A stretch of 64,000 bases of DNA from Thiocapsa roseopersicina. GTDB taxonomy: Bacteria; Pseudomonadota; Gammaproteobacteria; Chromatiales; Chromatiaceae. A program made the translations under genes and the position numbers. The stretch is from NCBI RefSeq assembly GCF_900106925.1, contig NZ_FNNZ01000002.1:124001-188000 (forward strand), read 5' to 3'. This document shows, in pieces, positions 23,283 to 35,399 of this stretch. The notes below the pieces were generated by a model. That model saw only the letters and a list, made by a program, of their open reading frames with translations, was not told the DNA's origin and made no database searches. Each line of letters opens with the position of its first letter. Position 1 is the first letter of the stretch.

Positions 23283-26200
23283 TTGGCGATTCGCGACACC
23301 CTGCTCCGATTCAGGAGATGGCTTCCCGGTCAGGGTTTGACCAAGGCGTCGATCGGCGACGAGCCGCCGTTGCGCTCGGAGCTCTTCAGCGCCGTGCAGA
23401 TGGAAGAGCACGGCAAGCGCCTCGCCGAGGCGCACGCCTTGATGCCCGGACACCCGCCGGACCGTCTGCTCGCGCGCCTGACCGAGAATGAAACCATCCT
23501 GATCGGTGTGTGCCGATTGCTCATGGCCGCCGTCGCGCAGAACCGCCGGATCGCCCCGGCCGGCGAATGGCTGCTCGACAATTTTTACCTGATCGAAGAT
23601 CAGATCCGCACCGCCAAGCGGCATCTTCCCAAGGGCTACAGCCGGGCACTGCCGCGTCTGCTCCGAGGACCCTCCGCCGGACTGCCGCGCGTCTACGACC
23701 TCGCGCTCGAGATCATCGCCCACGGCGACGGTCGGGTCGACCCCGAGAACCTCAACCGTTTCGTCGTGGCCTATCAAACGGTCACGACCCTGCGGCTGGG
23801 TGAACTGTGGGCCATCCCGATCATGCTGCGCCTGGCGCTGATCGAGAATCTGCGCCGGGTCGCGGTCCTCATCGCCGCCAGCCGGACCGACCAGAACCTG
23901 GCCGACGGCTGGGCCGATCGGATGATGACGATGGTCGAGCAGGATCCGAAAAATCTGATCCTCGTGATCGCCGACATGGCGCGCTCGAACCCGCCCCTGT
24001 CGAGCGCCTTCGTGGCGGAGTTGGCCCGTCGACTGCAGGGCCAGAGCTCCGCTTTGGCCTTGCCGCTGACCTGGATCGAGCAGCAGCTCGCCGAATCTGG
24101 TCTGACGATCGAGCAGTTGGTGCAGGTCGAGAACCGGCAACAAGCCGCCGACCAGGTCTCCATCGGCAACAGCATCGGCAGTCTGCGTTTCCTCGGGGCG
24201 ACGGACTGGCGCGAGTTCGTGGAGGCCATGAGCCAGGTCGAGCAGACCTTGCGCGAGGATCCGGGCGGGATTTACGGGGAGATGGACTTTGCCACCCGCG
24301 ACCGTTACCGGCACGTCGTGGAGAAGGTCGCAAAGAACAGCCCCTTGTCCGAGGCTGAGGTGGCTCTTCAAGCGGTCGCGCTGGCGCGCGAAGGCGCGGT
24401 CGGGAACGCTGGCGCCGAGCGTGCGGCGCACGTGGGGTTCTATCTGATCGATCGCGGTCTGCCGCGACTGGAGCGTCGGGCCCGGGCCCGCCTCCGCACC
24501 CTGGAGTCGTTGCAGCGACGCGGTCGGCGGTTTCCTTTGTTCCTCTATCCGGGGGCAATCCTCCTCTTGACGGCGCTCTTCGCCGGGGGGCTGCTGGCGC
24601 AGTCCGGAAGCCTTCCGGCTTGGCTGATCCTGCTCTTGGCGGTGCCGGCCGTGCTGGGCACCAGTCAGCTCGCGGTGGCGCTGGTGAACTGGCTGGCGAC
24701 CTTGCTCGCGACACCCTATCCGCTGCCGCGCCTGGATTTCTCCCTCGGTATTCCGTCGGAATCGCGCACCCTGGTCGTGACCCCGACCATGCTCGCCGAC
24801 GCGGCGAGCATCGAGGCGCTGATCGAGGGGCTGGAGGTGCGGTTCTTGGCCAATCGGGACGAGTGCCTGCACTTCGCCCTCTTAACCGATTTTCGCGATG
24901 CGCCGACACAGACGCAGCCCGAGGACGAGACGCTGGTCCGACTGGCCGTGGACGGGATCGAGGCCCTGAACGCGAAGTACCCGCGCGACGGCGGGGATGG
25001 CTTTTTCCTCTTCCACCGCCCGCGCCTGTGGAATCCGCAAGAGCGGATCTGGATGGGTTACGAGCGCAAGCGCGGCAAGCTCGCGGATCTGAACGCGCTG
25101 TTGCGCGGCGGAGCAGGCGACCGCTTCGCAAGGATCGTGGGCGAGACGAGTATCCTGCTCGGCGTGCGCTACGTCATTACCCTGGACACCGACACCCAGC
25201 TCCCGCGCGATGCCGCGCGCGAATTGGTCGGGACCCTGGCACACCCGCTCAATCGGGCCCACTACGACCCCGCGCGGCAGGTCGTCACCGAGGGCTACGG
25301 CATTCTGCAACCGCGCGTGGCCGTGAGTCTGCCCGGTGCCAATCGCTCGCGCTATGCGCGGCTGTACGGGGAGGACGCCGGGATCGATCCCTATACCCAC
25401 GCCGTCTCCGATGTCTACCAGGATTGGTTCCAAGAAGGCTCCTTCATCGGCAAGGGCATTTACGATGTCGATGTCTTCGAGCAGGCGCTCGCGGGGCGTT
25501 TTCCCGAGAATCGCATCCTCAGCCATGATCTGCTGGAAGGCTGTTATGCCCGCTCGGGGTTGGTCTCCGATGTGCAGTTGTACGAAGACTATCCCGCCGG
25601 TTACAGCGCGGACGTGAGCCGCCGCCATCGCTGGATTCGCGGCGACTGGCAGATTGCACGCTGGCTCTCGCCGCGCGTTCCCGGGCTCGACGGACGCCTG
25701 CGCAAGAACCCGCTCTCGGCACTGTCGCGCTGGAAGCTGGCCGATAATCTGCGGCGCAGTCTCGTGCCGGCGGCGCTCACGCTGCTGTTCGTGCTGGGCT
25801 GGACACTCACGGCGTCCCCGGGGCTGTGGACCCTGGCCGTGCTCGGCATCTCCCTGATTCCCTCGGTGCTGACCGCGCTCCTGAACGGCCTGCAAAAGCC
25901 GGGCGACGTGCGCTGGCGCGATCACCTTGCCGCCGCGCTGCGCACCGCGCGCCGGCAGTTGGCGCAGACGCTCTTTACCGTCGCCTGTCTCCCGTACGAG
26001 GGATACTTCAGCCTGGATGCCATGGTCCGCACGCTTTGGCGGATGCGGGTCAGCCATCGGCGGCTGCTCGAATGGACCTCCTCGGGCGATTCGGATCGCG
26101 CGCGCGGGAACCTCCTCGCCTTTCACGGGAGGATGTGGATCGCCCCCGTGCTGGCCCTGGCGACGGCTTCGGCGGTGGCTTGGCTCAATCCGCCCGTGTT

Positions 26201-29200
26201 GCTCGTCGCGGGACCGATCCTCTTGCTCTGGCTGGCCGCCCCCACCATCGCCTGGTGGATCAGCCGTCCCTTGACGCGTCGCGAGGCCCGCCTGTCGGCC
26301 GAGCAAGTGCGCTTTCTCCGCGCCATGTCCCGCAAGACCTGGGCCTTCTTCGAGCGGTTCGTCGGCCCGGAAGATCATTGGCTGCCGCCGGACAACTATC
26401 AGGAGCATCCCGTGCCCGTGGTCGCGCATCGCACCTCGCCGACCAATATGGGGATGTCGCTGCTCGCGAATCTGGCCGCCTATGATTTCGGCTATCTGAC
26501 GGCGAGCGGATTGATCGAGCGCACCACCCGCACGCTGGACACGATGGCCGGTATGGAGCGCCATCGCGGCCATTTCTTCAACTGGTACGACACCCGGACA
26601 CTCAAGCCGCTCGCCCCGCTCTATATCTCCTCGGTGGACAGCGGCAATCTCGCGGGTCATCTGCTGACCTTGCAGCCGGGTCTGCTCGCACTGATCGACG
26701 CTCCCGTACTCAACCCGCGTTGGCTGGACGGGATCGAGGACAGCTTCGGGATTCTGGCGGACGCGCTCGACGCAGGTCCCGAGCCGCATCGAGACGGCGT
26801 CCTGCCGGCCGCGCTCACGCCGTTGCGGCAGATCCTGGAGTCGGCCTCTCAGTCCCCGCCCGCCACGCCGGCCGAGGCATGCCGGTGTCTCGAGTCGCTG
26901 ACGACGGCGGCCGAGGTTGCGGCGTCGGCGTTGGATGCGCACACCACGGGCGTCGCGAACGACTGGGCCAGGGCCTTGGCCAGTCAATGCCGTGCCCTTC
27001 TGGATGATCTGCTGTTGCTGGTACCCTCGCTGGCGACCCCGGTTTCGGTCGAGGCGCAAGGGGCTCGGGACCTGTCCCTTACACTGCGTCGGCTCGCCGT
27101 GCTCGAGGCGGATCGGGGCGCCGACGGCGCAGTCCGCGAGCGCATCGCCCTGCTCGAGCACCTCGCCCGGCAAGCCGGCGAGCTGGCGCAAGCCGACTAC
27201 GACTTCCTCTACGACCCGTCGCGTCATCTGTTGGCGATCGGCTACAACGTCGGCGAGCGGCGACAGGATGCGAGCTTCTACGACCTGCTGGCCTCCGAAG
27301 CGCGGCTGGGCAGTTTCGTGGCGATTGCGCAGGGCCATTTGCCGCAGGAGAGCTGGTTTGCCCTGGGGCGACTGCTGACCGTCGCCGCCGGCGAGTCGAC
27401 GCTCTTGTCGTGGAGCGGCTCCATGTTCGAATACCTCATGCCCTTGCTGGTGATGCCGACCTACGACAACACCCTGCTTGATCAGACCTATCGCACCGCG
27501 GTGGCCCGGCAGATCGAGTACGGCAAACAGCGCGGTGTCCCCTGGGGCGTGTCCGAATCCGGTTACAACACCGTCGACCTTCATCTGAATTATCAATACC
27601 GCGCCTTCGGCGTGCCCGGCCTGGGCCTGAAACGCTGGCTGGCGGAGGATTTGGTCATTGCGCCCTATGCCAGCGCGCTCGCGCTGATGGTGGCGCCCGA
27701 GGCGGCGTGCCGCAATCTCCAGCGGCTCGCCTCATGCGGGTTCGAAGGCCGTTACGGCTTCTACGAGGCCATCGACTACACGCCGTCCCGTCTACCTCGC
27801 GGGCAGACGAGCGCCCTGGTGCGCTCCTTCATGGCCCATCACCAGGGCATGAGTTTTCTCTCGCTGGCGTATTTGCTCCTGGACCGTCCGATGCAGCGGC
27901 GCTTCATGGCGGCGCCGATGTTTCAGGCGACCGCCCTGCTGCTGCAGGAACGCATCCCCAAGACACCTTCGTTCTATCTGCACGCGACCGGCGAGCCCGC
28001 CGACATCCGCACCACATCCGAAAGTCAGGATGCGGCGATCCGCGTGTTCACCAGCCCCGATACGCCCATCCCCGAGGTGAAGCTGCTCTCCAACAGCCGC
28101 TACCACGTGATGGTCACCAACGCGGGCGGCGGCTACAGTCGCTGGAAAGATCTGGCCGTCACCCGCTGGCACGAAGACACCACCCGCGACCACTGGGGCA
28201 CCTTCTGCTACCTGCGCGACCTGGCCAGCGGCGACTTCTGGTCGACCGCCTATCAGCCGACGCTCAAAGCGCCGGACAGCTACGAGGCCATCTTCTCGGA
28301 AGGCCGCGCCGAGTTTCGTCGCCGTGATAACGGGATCGAGTCCTATACCGAGATCGCCGTCTCCCCGGAAGACGACATCGAGCTGCGCCGGGTGCGCCTG
28401 ACCAACCGCTCGCGCAGCCCCCGGGTCATCGAGGTCACCGGCTACGCCGAGGTCGTGCTCGCCCCGCCCGCCGCCGACGCGGCCCATCCGGCCTTCAGCA
28501 ACCTCTTCGTGCAAACCGAGCTGCTCGAGGCGCAGCCGGCGATCCTCTGCACCCGCCGGCCGCGCTCGCGCGAGGAGTCCTCGCCCTGGATGTTCCACCT
28601 GATGGTGGTACGCGGGGCCGAGTGCAGCACCCCGTCCTACGAGACGGACCGGATGCGCTTTATCGGGCGCGAGCGCAGCGTCGCCGATCCGCAGGCGATG
28701 CACGGGTACGAGGGCCTCTCGGGCAGCGCCGGCTCGGTGCTGGATCCCGTCGTGGTCATCCGCTACGCCATCACGCTGGAACCGGATCAATCCGCCGTCA
28801 TCGATCGGGTGACCGGCATCGGCGAGGATCGCGAGAGCGCCGTGAGCCTGGTGGAAAAATACCGCGATCAGCGCCTCGCCGACCGCGTCTTCGATCTGGC
28901 CTGGACCCACAGCCAGGTGGTGCTGCGCCAGATCAACGCCAGCCAGTCCGACGTGCAGCTCTATGGTCGCCTGGCCAGCTCGATCCTCTACGCCAATGCC
29001 TCGCTGCGTGCCGAGCCGAGCGTGCTCGCTCAGAATCGGCGCGGACAATCCGGGCTCTGGAGCCATGCGGTGTCCGGCGACGTGCCGCTGGTGCTGGTGC
29101 AGATCGGCGATCCGGAGAACATCGCGCTGGTCCATCAGCTGGTGCAGGCGCACGCCTATTGGCGCCTGAAGGGACTGACCGTGGATCTGGTGATCTGGAA

Positions 29201-31976
29201 CGAGGATCGCGCCGGTTACCGCCAGCAGCTGCAGGATCAGATCCTGGGCCTGATCGCCGCGGGTGCGGAGGCGCATGTGATCGATCGACCCGGCGGCATC
29301 TTCGTGCGCCCGGCCGATCAGATCAGCCACGAAGACCGCATCCTCTTCCAGACCGTGGCGCGGGTCATCCTCTGCGATACCCGGGGCACCTTGGTCGAGC
29401 AGCTCGCTCGGCGCGCACCGGCGCAAGCGCGGATCCCGCGCCTGCGCCCGACCCGCCCCCGTTTTGCCGAATGGAGTCGCGGCGTCGAGGCCGCATCGGC
29501 CGGCGATGCGGAGCCGGACGGCCGAGCGCCGCGTCTCTTCGACAACGGCCCGGGCGGCTTCAGCCCCGACGGGCGCGAATACGTCGTCACGACCCTGCCC
29601 GGCCAAACCACGCCTGCACCCTGGGTCAATGTCCTGGCGAATGCGCACTTCGGGACGGTCGTCTCGGCGAGCGGCATGGCCTATACCTGGAGCGAGAATG
29701 CCCACGCGTTTCGCCTCACCCCCTGGCACAACGACCCGGTCGGGGATGCGAGCGGCGAGGCCTTCTATCTGCGCGACGAGGAGAGCGGTCACCTGTGGTC
29801 GCCCACGCCGCTGCCCGCCGGCGGTGCCTCGGAGTACGTCGGCCGGCACGGCTTCGGCTACAGCGTCTTCGAGCACGTCGAAGACGGTATCGAATCCGAG
29901 TTGTGGGTCTATGTCGCGGTGGACGCACCGATCAAGTTCTCGGTGCTCAAGCTGCGCAATCGGTCGAATCAGGCGCGCCGCCTGTCCGCGACCGGCTACG
30001 TGGAATGGGTGCTCGGGGATCTGCGGCCCAAGTCGGCCCTGCATGTCGTCACCGAGATCGACCCGATCAGCGGCGCGCTCTTCGCGCATAACCCCTACAA
30101 TACCGAGTTCGCCGACCGTCGCGCCTTTTTCGACGTGGACGACCAATCCCGCACCCTGAGCGGGGACCGGACCGAATTCATCGGGCGCAACGGTACCCTG
30201 AACGCACCGGCCGCGCTCACGCGCTTACGGCTGTCCGGAAAGGTCGGTGCCGGGCTGGATGCTTGCGCCGCGCTCCAGGTGAGCATCGATCTGGCCGCCG
30301 GGCAAACCCGTGAAATCGTCTTCCGGCTCGGCGTGGCCGGTCGGCGCGGCGCGGATGATGCCAGCGTGCTGGTGAATCGCTACCGCGGGGCCTCCGCCGC
30401 CCGCTCCGCGCTGGAGGCGATCCATGCCCAGTGGACGCACACCCTCGGTGCGGTGCAGGTCGAGACCCCGGACCCCGCGCTCGATGTCCTGGCCAACGGC
30501 TGGCTCCTCTATCAAACCCTGGCCTGCCGCTTGTGGGCGCGCAGCGGTTACTACCAGTCGGGCGGCGCCTTCGGGTTCCGCGACCAGTTGCAGGATGCGA
30601 TGGCGCTCGTGCATGCCGAGCCCGGACTGTTGCGCGAGCACCTGCTGCTCTGCGCCGGGCGTCAGTTTCCCGAGGGCGATGTCCAGCACTGGTGGCATCC
30701 GCCCTCCGGGCGCGGTGTGCGCACCCGGTGCTCCGACGACTATCTGTGGCTCCCGCTCGCGACCGCTCGCTATGTCCTGGCGACCGGGGATACCGGTGTG
30801 CTGGATGAAACGACCCGGTTCCTCGAGGGCCGCCTGGTCGGCGGGCAGGACGACGCCTATTACGATCTCCCCGGACAGTCGGAGGAATCGGCGAGTCTCT
30901 ACGGGCACTGCGTGCGGGCCATCCTGCATGGTCTGCGGTTCGGCGAGCATGGACTGCCGCTGATGGGGTCCGGCGACTGGAACGACGGCATGAACCTGGT
31001 CGGGATCCAGGGCCGGGGCGAGAGCATCTGGCTGGGCTGGTTCCTCCATGAGGTGCTCACGCAGTTCGGCGCGGTGGCTCGATTGCAGGGCGACGAGCCC
31101 TTCGTGGAGCGCTGCCTGACGGAGGCGGCCCGGTTGCGCGCGAACATCGAGGCGCATGGTTGGGACGGCGGCTGGTACCGGCGCGCCTATTTCGACGACG
31201 GCACCCCGTTGGGCTCGGCGAGTCAGCCCGAATGCCGGATCGATTCGATCGCGCAAAGCTGGTCGGTGCTGTCCGGGGCCGGCGATCCGGCGCGTGCCCG
31301 TACGGCGATGACGGCGTTGGACGCGCAGCTGGTGCGCCGGGACGCCGGGCTGATCCAGCTGCTGGATCCGCCCTTCGACACCTCCGATTCGAATCCTGGT
31401 TATATCAAGGGATACGTGCCCGGCGTGCGCGAGAACGGCGGCCAGTACACCCATGCGGCCATCTGGGCGACGATGGCGTTCGCGCGCTTGGGCGATGCGG
31501 CGAAGGCCTGGGAGCTCTTCGGCATGATCAACCCGATCAATCACGGGCGCACGCCCGAGGACATCGCGATCTACAAGGTCGAGCCCTACGTGGTCGCCGC
31601 CGATGTCTACGGGGTTGCACCGCATGTCGGGCGCGGCGGCTGGAGCTGGTATACCGGCTCGGCGAGCTGGATGTATCGGCTGATCCTGGAGTCTCTGCTG
31701 GGGCTGCGGCTCGAGGTCGATACCCTGCATGTCGCGCCCTGTCTGCCCCGAGATTGGAACGGGTTCAAACTGCGTTACCGCTATCGGGAGACGCTTTACG
31801 ACATCGTCGTGAGGCAAAGCGGCGATGGAGAGGGCGAAACGCGGATCACGCTGGATGGTGTCGCACGGGACGAGCCGGGGATTCCGCTGGTGGACGACCG
31901 CGGAGAACATGCCGTCGAGATCAGCCTGTCCGCTCGCGCGATCGGCTTGCTGCCGAGCTCGGAGGAGGGATCTTGA
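23283..31976 (+). CDS. Cyclic beta-1,2-glucan synthetase (NdvB/Cgs type)
   Basis: This 2897-residue multi-domain membrane enzyme initiates, elongates and cyclises beta-1,2-glucan from UDP-glucose. An N-terminal helical part is followed by two hydrophobic blocks (about 415-475 and 820-1000) that enclose the GT84 transferase domain. That domain has LDTDTQLP (DxD-type, about 636-643) and [11 protein letters not shown] (like the QxxRW motif). A glycoamylase-like region follows, and the C-terminal half has paired carbohydrate domains and a GH94 phosphorylase-type domain with [10 protein letters not shown]. The start is TTG 23283, supported by AGGAG six bases upstream. Product periplasmic glucan would aid osmoadaptation. 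The length is normal for the family. Confidence 0.9.
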   Translation: MAIRDTLLRFRRWLPGQGLTKASIGDEPPLRSELFSAVQMEEHGKRLAEAHALMPGHPPDRLLARLTENETILIGVCRLLMAAVAQNRRIAPAGEWLLDNFYLIEDQIRTAKRHLPKGYSRALPRLLRGPSAGLPRVYDLALEIIAHGDGRVDPENLNRFVVAYQTVTTLRLGELWAIPIMLRLALIENLRRVAVLIAASRTDQNLADGWADRMMTMVEQDPKNLILVIADMARSNPPLSSAFVAELARRLQGQSSALALPLTWIEQQLAESGLTIEQLVQVENRQQAADQVSIGNSIGSLRFLGATDWREFVEAMSQVEQTLREDPGGIYGEMDFATRDRYRHVVEKVAKNSPLSEAEVALQAVALAREGAVGNAGAERAAHVGFYLIDRGLPRLERRARARLRTLESLQRRGRRFPLFLYPGAILLLTALFAGGLLAQSGSLPAWLILLLAVPAVLGTSQLAVALVNWLATLLATPYPLPRLDFSLGIPSESRTLVVTPTMLADAASIEALIEGLEVRFLANRDECLHFALLTDFRDAPTQTQPEDETLVRLAVDGIEALNAKYPRDGGDGFFLFHRPRLWNPQERIWMGYERKRGKLADLNALLRGGAGDRFARIVGETSILLGVRYVITLDTDTQLPRDAARELVGTLAHPLNRAHYDPARQVVTEGYGILQPRVAVSLPGANRSRYARLYGEDAGIDPYTHAVSDVYQDWFQEGSFIGKGIYDVDVFEQALAGRFPENRILSHDLLEGCYARSGLVSDVQLYEDYPAGYSADVSRRHRWIRGDWQIARWLSPRVPGLDGRLRKNPLSALSRWKLADNLRRSLVPAALTLLFVLGWTLTASPGLWTLAVLGISLIPSVLTALLNGLQKPGDVRWRDHLAAALRTARRQLAQTLFTVACLPYEGYFSLDAMVRTLWRMRVSHRRLLEWTSSGDSDRARGNLLAFHGRMWIAPVLALATASAVAWLNPPVLLVAGPILLLWLAAPTIAWWISRPLTRREARLSAEQVRFLRAMSRKTWAFFERFVGPEDHWLPPDNYQEHPVPVVAHRTSPTNMGMSLLANLAAYDFGYLTASGLIERTTRTLDTMAGMERHRGHFFNWYDTRTLKPLAPLYISSVDSGNLAGHLLTLQPGLLALIDAPVLNPRWLDGIEDSFGILADALDAGPEPHRDGVLPAALTPLRQILESASQSPPATPAEACRCLESLTTAAEVAASALDAHTTGVANDWARALASQCRALLDDLLLLVPSLATPVSVEAQGARDLSLTLRRLAVLEADRGADGAVRERIALLEHLARQAGELAQADYDFLYDPSRHLLAIGYNVGERRQDASFYDLLASEARLGSFVAIAQGHLPQESWFALGRLLTVAAGESTLLSWSGSMFEYLMPLLVMPTYDNTLLDQTYRTAVARQIEYGKQRGVPWGVSESGYNTVDLHLNYQYRAFGVPGLGLKRWLAEDLVIAPYASALALMVAPEAACRNLQRLASCGFEGRYGFYEAIDYTPSRLPRGQTSALVRSFMAHHQGMSFLSLAYLLLDRPMQRRFMAAPMFQATALLLQERIPKTPSFYLHATGEPADIRTTSESQDAAIRVFTSPDTPIPEVKLLSNSRYHVMVTNAGGGYSRWKDLAVTRWHEDTTRDHWGTFCYLRDLASGDFWSTAYQPTLKAPDSYEAIFSEGRAEFRRRDNGIESYTEIAVSPEDDIELRRVRLTNRSRSPRVIEVTGYAEVVLAPPAADAAHPAFSNLFVQTELLEAQPAILCTRRPRSREESSPWMFHLMVVRGAECSTPSYETDRMRFIGRERSVADPQAMHGYEGLSGSAGSVLDPVVVIRYAITLEPDQSAVIDRVTGIGEDRESAVSLVEKYRDQRLADRVFDLAWTHSQVVLRQINASQSDVQLYGRLASSILYANASLRAEPSVLAQNRRGQSGLWSHAVSGDVPLVLVQIGDPENIALVHQLVQAHAYWRLKGLTVDLVIWNEDRAGYRQQLQDQILGLIAAGAEAHVIDRPGGIFVRPADQISHEDRILFQTVARVILCDTRGTLVEQLARRAPAQARIPRLRPTRPRFAEWSRGVEAASAGDAEPDGRAPRLFDNGPGGFSPDGREYVVTTLPGQTTPAPWVNVLANAHFGTVVSASGMAYTWSENAHAFRLTPWHNDPVGDASGEAFYLRDEESGHLWSPTPLPAGGASEYVGRHGFGYSVFEHVEDGIESELWVYVAVDAPIKFSVLKLRNRSNQARRLSATGYVEWVLGDLRPKSALHVVTEIDPISGALFAHNPYNTEFADRRAFFDVDDQSRTLSGDRTEFIGRNGTLNAPAALTRLRLSGKVGAGLDACAALQVSIDLAAGQTREIVFRLGVAGRRGADDASVLVNRYRGASAARSALEAIHAQWTHTLGAVQVETPDPALDVLANGWLLYQTLACRLWARSGYYQSGGAFGFRDQLQDAMALVHAEPGLLREHLLLCAGRQFPEGDVQHWWHPPSGRGVRTRCSDDYLWLPLATARYVLATGDTGVLDETTRFLEGRLVGGQDDAYYDLPGQSEESASLYGHCVRAILHGLRFGEHGLPLMGSGDWNDGMNLVGIQGRGESIWLGWFLHEVLTQFGAVARLQGDEPFVERCLTEAARLRANIEAHGWDGGWYRRAYFDDGTPLGSASQPECRIDSIAQSWSVLSGAGDPARARTAMTALDAQLVRRDAGLIQLLDPPFDTSDSNPGYIKGYVPGVRENGGQYTHAAIWATMAFARLGDAAKAWELFGMINPINHGRTPEDIAIYKVEPYVVAADVYGVAPHVGRGGWSWYTGSASWMYRLILESLLGLRLEVDTLHVAPCLPRDWNGFKLRYRYRETLYDIVVRQSGDGEGETRITLDGVARDEPGIPLVDDRGEHAVEISLSARAIGLLPSSEEGS

Positions 31977-32593
31977 TCCGTCGGGGGCATTCGTCCGTTA
32001 AGGGGATTGCCGAGTGCGACTCGGCGATCCCCGGAGGCGGATCGACGCCAAAGTGAAGTCGACCGCGATCCCCTGGAAAGGATCGATCACGAGCTCGCCG
32101 GATACAACATCGATATTCCAGCCATCCAGCAATCTGTCGCCCGCCACAAGACCTGCAGCCGTGACTCCGGCACTCGAGAAAAAACCGATCCGCAGCTGTT
32201 GAGAAACCGCAACGGCGCCGGTCTCGACCCCTCCACCGCGTTGAAACAACGGCGGTTCTCGGGCGCGGCGCGGCGAGGAGATCGATCCGGTGGACGGCGG
32301 CCGGAGCATCCGGCGCGCAACCCTCGGACCGTCTTCGTCACCACGGGTTCTGCCCCTTCCTTTCGCATTTCATCCAATCCTTCCTTGACGGTTAGGGTAA
32401 ACCCGAGGAAGGTAAAGAGGGAAAGGCCGACTCAATCCGTCTTCAGCCATCAAACAGCTCCCGGTCGGCAAGGCTTCGAGCTGGGTCACAGTCGGCGGTC
32501 GTCATTCTGCGACAATGCATGGAGCTTGGTTTTACATGACAAGCCTGGTTGTGGCCATCTGGCTCAACCCAACAACTTGAAAGGTAGTTCCGA
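31977..32593. other. Intergenic region after glucan synthetase
   Basis: No gene is supported in these 617 bases. A strong hairpin lies at 32002-32032. A minus-strand frame (about 32000-32220) contains a somewhat protein-like stretch (QQLRIGFFSSAGVTAAGLVA), but it has no start site or family match and could be chance. The 3' end should hold the promoter of the secreted protein gene. Confidence 0.4.
32002..32032 (+). terminator. Strong hairpin after glucan synthetase
   Basis: GGGGATTGCCGAGT and ACTCGGCGATCCCC pair over 14 positions (one G-T pair) around a three-base loop, starting 25 bases after the stop codon. No T run follows, so it may be a Rho-assisted terminator or an mRNA stabiliser. Confidence 0.55.
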
Positions 32594-33280
32594 ATGATCA
32601 ATTTCCGTCAACCCCCATCCACCCATCGCAGTTTCGGTGGGCCAGTCAGCCGCTACGTCCTCACCGGACTACTCGGACTGTCGTTCGTCGTCGCACTCTC
32701 GCCCGTTTTCGCTGCTTCCGGCAACGAGCTCGTGGTATTCGATTGGAACCGGCCGGTTATTCAGGCCGACCGGGGTTTTCCGAAGGTCGAGCCCGTTGCT
32801 AAACCGAATAATCGGATCTTCCAGATGCTCGCCGGCTCGAACGGTAACTGGACATCTCCGATCAACTACGCGGGCGGAACCCTGCATATGCGTGTGCAGA
32901 TCCGAAGCCAACCTGTTGCGCAAGCGATGCAGCTTCAGTTCTGTATCTGGCAGTGGAAGACTCCGACCTCCGGATGGTCGGGGGCTCGGGAGACCTGCAC
33001 CCCGACGGCCAACGTCCAAGGCAAGTCTGGAACCCAGGTTACTTGGTCTCGCGACATCCCGAGCATGTGGAAAAAGAACGGCGTTCCGATTGTCTGGAAG
33101 GACCCGCGCACACGTTACGGTGTAGCTGTCAAGAATAAGAACGGGGTCCCGGTCACCGATTATGCTGGCTTCAAGAAATGGGCCGGTGAGGATCCGGCGA
33201 AATGGTATCCCCTCGACATGCGTTTCACGGTTGTTGCGGTGCCGAAGGGTGCAGCCTTCAGTGGTTGGTCAAACTACTAG
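32594..33280 (+). CDS. Secreted protein of unknown function (228 aa)
   Basis: This is a 228-residue exported protein. A signal peptide spans about 20-41 (LTGLLGLSFVVALSPVFAAS). The mature part is beta-rich with many Trp residues (VVFDWNRPV, GNWTSPINYAGGTLHMRV, FCIWQWKTPTSGW, KKWAGEDPAKWYPLDM) and one Cys pair (FCIWQW and ETCTPT) that could form a disulfide. Such Trp-rich sequences can bind sugars or form beta-sandwiches, but I recognise no family. It stands alone. Codon use is a little less GC-biased than the glucan synthetase gene before it. Confidence 0.65.
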   Translation: MINFRQPPSTHRSFGGPVSRYVLTGLLGLSFVVALSPVFAASGNELVVFDWNRPVIQADRGFPKVEPVAKPNNRIFQMLAGSNGNWTSPINYAGGTLHMRVQIRSQPVAQAMQLQFCIWQWKTPTSGWSGARETCTPTANVQGKSGTQVTWSRDIPSMWKKNGVPIVWKDPRTRYGVAVKNKNGVPVTDYAGFKKWAGEDPAKWYPLDMRFTVVAVPKGAAFSGWSNY

Positions 33281-33583
33281 CTGCGGGGCACGGGCCGGGT
33301 TAGACCTTGGCCAATAGCGTTGCGTATTCGGCACTCGGAGACACTCCATACCGATTATCGGAGGCGACCTTGGTCACTTCGGGCCTGTACCCAAGGATGC
33401 AACGTTCGTAACTCCGGCCTCAGTGGCATGTGGCGCGGAGCGCCACCCCGGGCTGCGTGACACCGCGGAACGGGTGTCACGAGTCCCTTCTTAAGGCGTG
33501 GGTGGACGATATCTAATGAGCGAGGCCGCCAAGGACGTTCAAGGCGGTCTTGCCGGTTGTCGAGAAACCGCGACGAGCCCGTT
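33281..33583. other. Intergenic region between convergent genes
   Basis: These 303 bases separate the plus-strand secreted protein from the minus-strand entericidin gene. They contain two tandem hairpins (annotated separately) and no supported gene. Confidence 0.5.
33430..33481. terminator. Tandem hairpins between convergent genes
   Basis: The first hairpin pairs GTGGCGC with GCGCCAC (33430-33446); the second pairs CGTGACACC with GGTGTCACG (33456-33481). Both are perfect. They lie between converging genes and could act as a two-way terminator, though T runs are short. Confidence 0.45.
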
Positions 33584-33727
33584 TCACATGCTCTTCTGAA
33601 CCTCTTTGGCCGTGTCGCTCACCGCTTCACCACCACGTTCGATATCTTGGCCTGCTCCGTCGATTGTATTGCATCCGATCAAGAGTCCGATCGACAACAG
33701 CATCACGAGCCCGATAAGTGTTTTCAT
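33584..33727 (-). CDS. Entericidin A/B family lipoprotein
   Basis: This 47-residue lipoprotein begins MKTLIGLVMLLSIGLLIGC; the lipobox is LIGC with Cys19 as the lipidated residue. The mature part NTIDGAGQDIERGGEAVSD matches the entericidin pattern (CNT...G.G.D...GG). The second of two adjacent ATG codons (33727) is preferred, with AGGTGA at the right distance. Entericidins are small envelope lipoproteins linked to stress and stationary phase. It closes a minus-strand cluster of envelope/stress genes. Confidence 0.85.
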   Translation of the reverse strand: MKTLIGLVMLLSIGLLIGCNTIDGAGQDIERGGEAVSDTAKEVQKSM

Positions 33728-33798
33728 CATATTCACCTTCACCAAAATCTTTGAAAAATCCGAGCATCTGCAACGATGGATGCTCGGCGCCGAAGGGG

Positions 33799-34134
33799 TC
33801 ACAAGGGCGCCTTCTCGGACGGCGGCTTCCCGCCGACACTATGACCCGGGTCACGAGAGATCTGCGCGGCAATGTCATGCTGCATCTGCATGACCTCCTT
33901 TCTAAGGGCCTGGTTGGCCCTTTGCATGTCGGTCAATGACGGGCGCAGCACCGAGGCCAAGCGGGGATCGCGCATGACGGCGGTGCGCAGAAGTACCAAA
34001 GAGATTGCACTGCTTTGGTATTCTTGAAAGACACCCAGCAGGATAAACAATCGTCCTTCCAAATCGTTTTCCAAGTGAACACCGATTCGCCTGCCGGCGA
34101 TGTGCCGACCGGCTTGCTCGTCACCTTGCATCAT
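33799..34134 (-). CDS. Hypothetical protein (111 aa) between entericidin and DUF2333
   Basis: I do not recognise this 111-residue protein. It has a hydrophobic-mixed segment (GRLFILLGVFQEYQSSAISLVLLRTAV) and a C-terminal helix with coiled-coil potential (MQRANQALRKEVMQMQHDIAAQI), then a disordered tail. ATG 34134 has GAGAGG upstream at eight bases; the longer frame starts in Arg-rich sequence. It is on the same strand as its neighbours, 96 bases after DUF2333. It could be genuine but small; confidence is moderate. Confidence 0.5.
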   Translation of the reverse strand: MMQGDEQAGRHIAGRRIGVHLENDLEGRLFILLGVFQEYQSSAISLVLLRTAVMRDPRLASVLRPSLTDMQRANQALRKEVMQMQHDIAAQISRDPGHSVGGKPPSEKAPL

Positions 34135-34230
34135 GGCTCGGCCTCTCTCATGGGAACGCTGACGGTGTTTAGGCTCCATGGCCCTTTCCGGTGCCCTCCG
34201 TCCGGGGAGGGCAGATCTTCCGGGCTTTGC

Positions 34231-35304
34231 CTAACCCTCGATCAACAGCCGACGAAGATCGATGATCGCCGCATTGGCGCGCGAGATGTAGGAGGCCATC
34301 ACCAGGGAGTGGTTGCTCATGGGTCCGAATCCGGTGCCGTTGAGGATCATGGGGCTCCAGATCATGTTCTGGGTATTCTCCAGCTCACGCACGATTTGCT
34401 TGAGGGACACCAGGGCGTTCTTGTCCTCGAGCACCGGGGCGAAGTCCGCCTCCATGGCGGTCAACGTCCGCAGCAGGGCCCAGGTATAGCCCCGCGCCTC
34501 GAAAAAGACGTCGTCGATCTCGAGCCAGGGTGTCTTGTTCCAGGTTTGCCTGGCGTCGGGCGATGCCTTCGTGGCGCTTGCGTCGCCGGCCAACGCCGTA
34601 TCGAGCGGGGCCTGGCCGACGGCGTAGGACAAGCGCTGCGCAAGACTGCCGAGCCGCTTTGCAACGACTTGCAGATAGGCGGCTAGATTGTCGGCGCGGG
34701 CGAAGAATTCACCGTCGCCGTTTTTATCGTCGGCGAGTCGCGTCAGATAGCGATGCATAGCCGCGATCCCGTCGCGGTACTCCGACTCGGATGACGGGAA
34801 GATCCAGGACTGGGAATCGTAGTTGAACTTCGGCTCCGCGATCTGGAGATCCACGTCTTCCACCGATTGCGTCTGCGCACGGCTGAAGTCATTGCGCAGG
34901 GCGCGGGATAAATCGCGAAGCTCGGTCAAGGCGCCGAATTCCCAATTCGGGATGTTGTCCAGAAAGATCCCCGGAGGCGTAATGTCGTTCGTCAGGTAGC
35001 CGCCCGGTTTATTCAAGAGGGTCTCGGCAATCCCGATGGCCGCAGCGGTAGTCATGGTGCCGGGCACCAGCTTGGTCGAATCCTTTCCGACCTGCTCCAT
35101 AGCGTATTCATTGACATCGACCGATCCGGGCGAGCGTGACCAAACGATGCCCAAGATGACCATGACCACCAGGTAGGTCACCAGAAATAGCCCTGCCGTC
35201 CACCACAGACCCTTTTCCTTCCAGGTGTGTGGATGATAATACTTGGCGACCTTCACGACCCGATTCTTCAGTTGCGGGGTTCTCGTTTTGAATTCGGCGT
35301 CCAT
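34231..35304 (-). CDS. DUF2333 family membrane protein
   Basis: This is a 357-residue protein with one N-terminal membrane helix (about 35-55, WWTAGLFLVTYLVVMVILGIV) and a large periplasmic part. The family is recognised from the whole-protein pattern (PPGIFLDNIPNWEFGALTELRD, then FARADNLAAYL, then MIWSPMILNGTGFGPMSNHS near the end). Its function is unknown. A decayed copy of its last 44 residues occurs at 22168-22299. It sits in a minus-strand series of small envelope and stress genes, which suggests an envelope maintenance role. Confidence 0.87.
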   Translation of the reverse strand: MDAEFKTRTPQLKNRVVKVAKYYHPHTWKEKGLWWTAGLFLVTYLVVMVILGIVWSRSPGSVDVNEYAMEQVGKDSTKLVPGTMTTAAAIGIAETLLNKPGGYLTNDITPPGIFLDNIPNWEFGALTELRDLSRALRNDFSRAQTQSVEDVDLQIAEPKFNYDSQSWIFPSSESEYRDGIAAMHRYLTRLADDKNGDGEFFARADNLAAYLQVVAKRLGSLAQRLSYAVGQAPLDTALAGDASATKASPDARQTWNKTPWLEIDDVFFEARGYTWALLRTLTAMEADFAPVLEDKNALVSLKQIVRELENTQNMIWSPMILNGTGFGPMSNHSLVMASYISRANAAIIDLRRLLIEG

Positions 35305-35399
35305 CTGCGTTTCCTCTCGTGGGTGTCGGGGCTCCTCGGACGCCCGAGGCGTTCCGAGGAGCGGTTCGTTCCTTCAGATGCTCAGATGGAGTCGCAACG

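Noticed and set aside
23130-24872. Long minus-strand open frame opposite the glucan synthetase gene
   Set aside because: It is a shadow of the high-GC coding strand, with Arg/Gln/Gly-rich composition and no family motif; similar shadows lie opposite polA, rep, aprA and other genes.
32007-32597. 196-codon plus-strand frame after the glucan synthetase
   Set aside because: It begins inside the hairpin and reads as Arg/Ser-rich noise; its end overlaps the start of the secreted protein gene.
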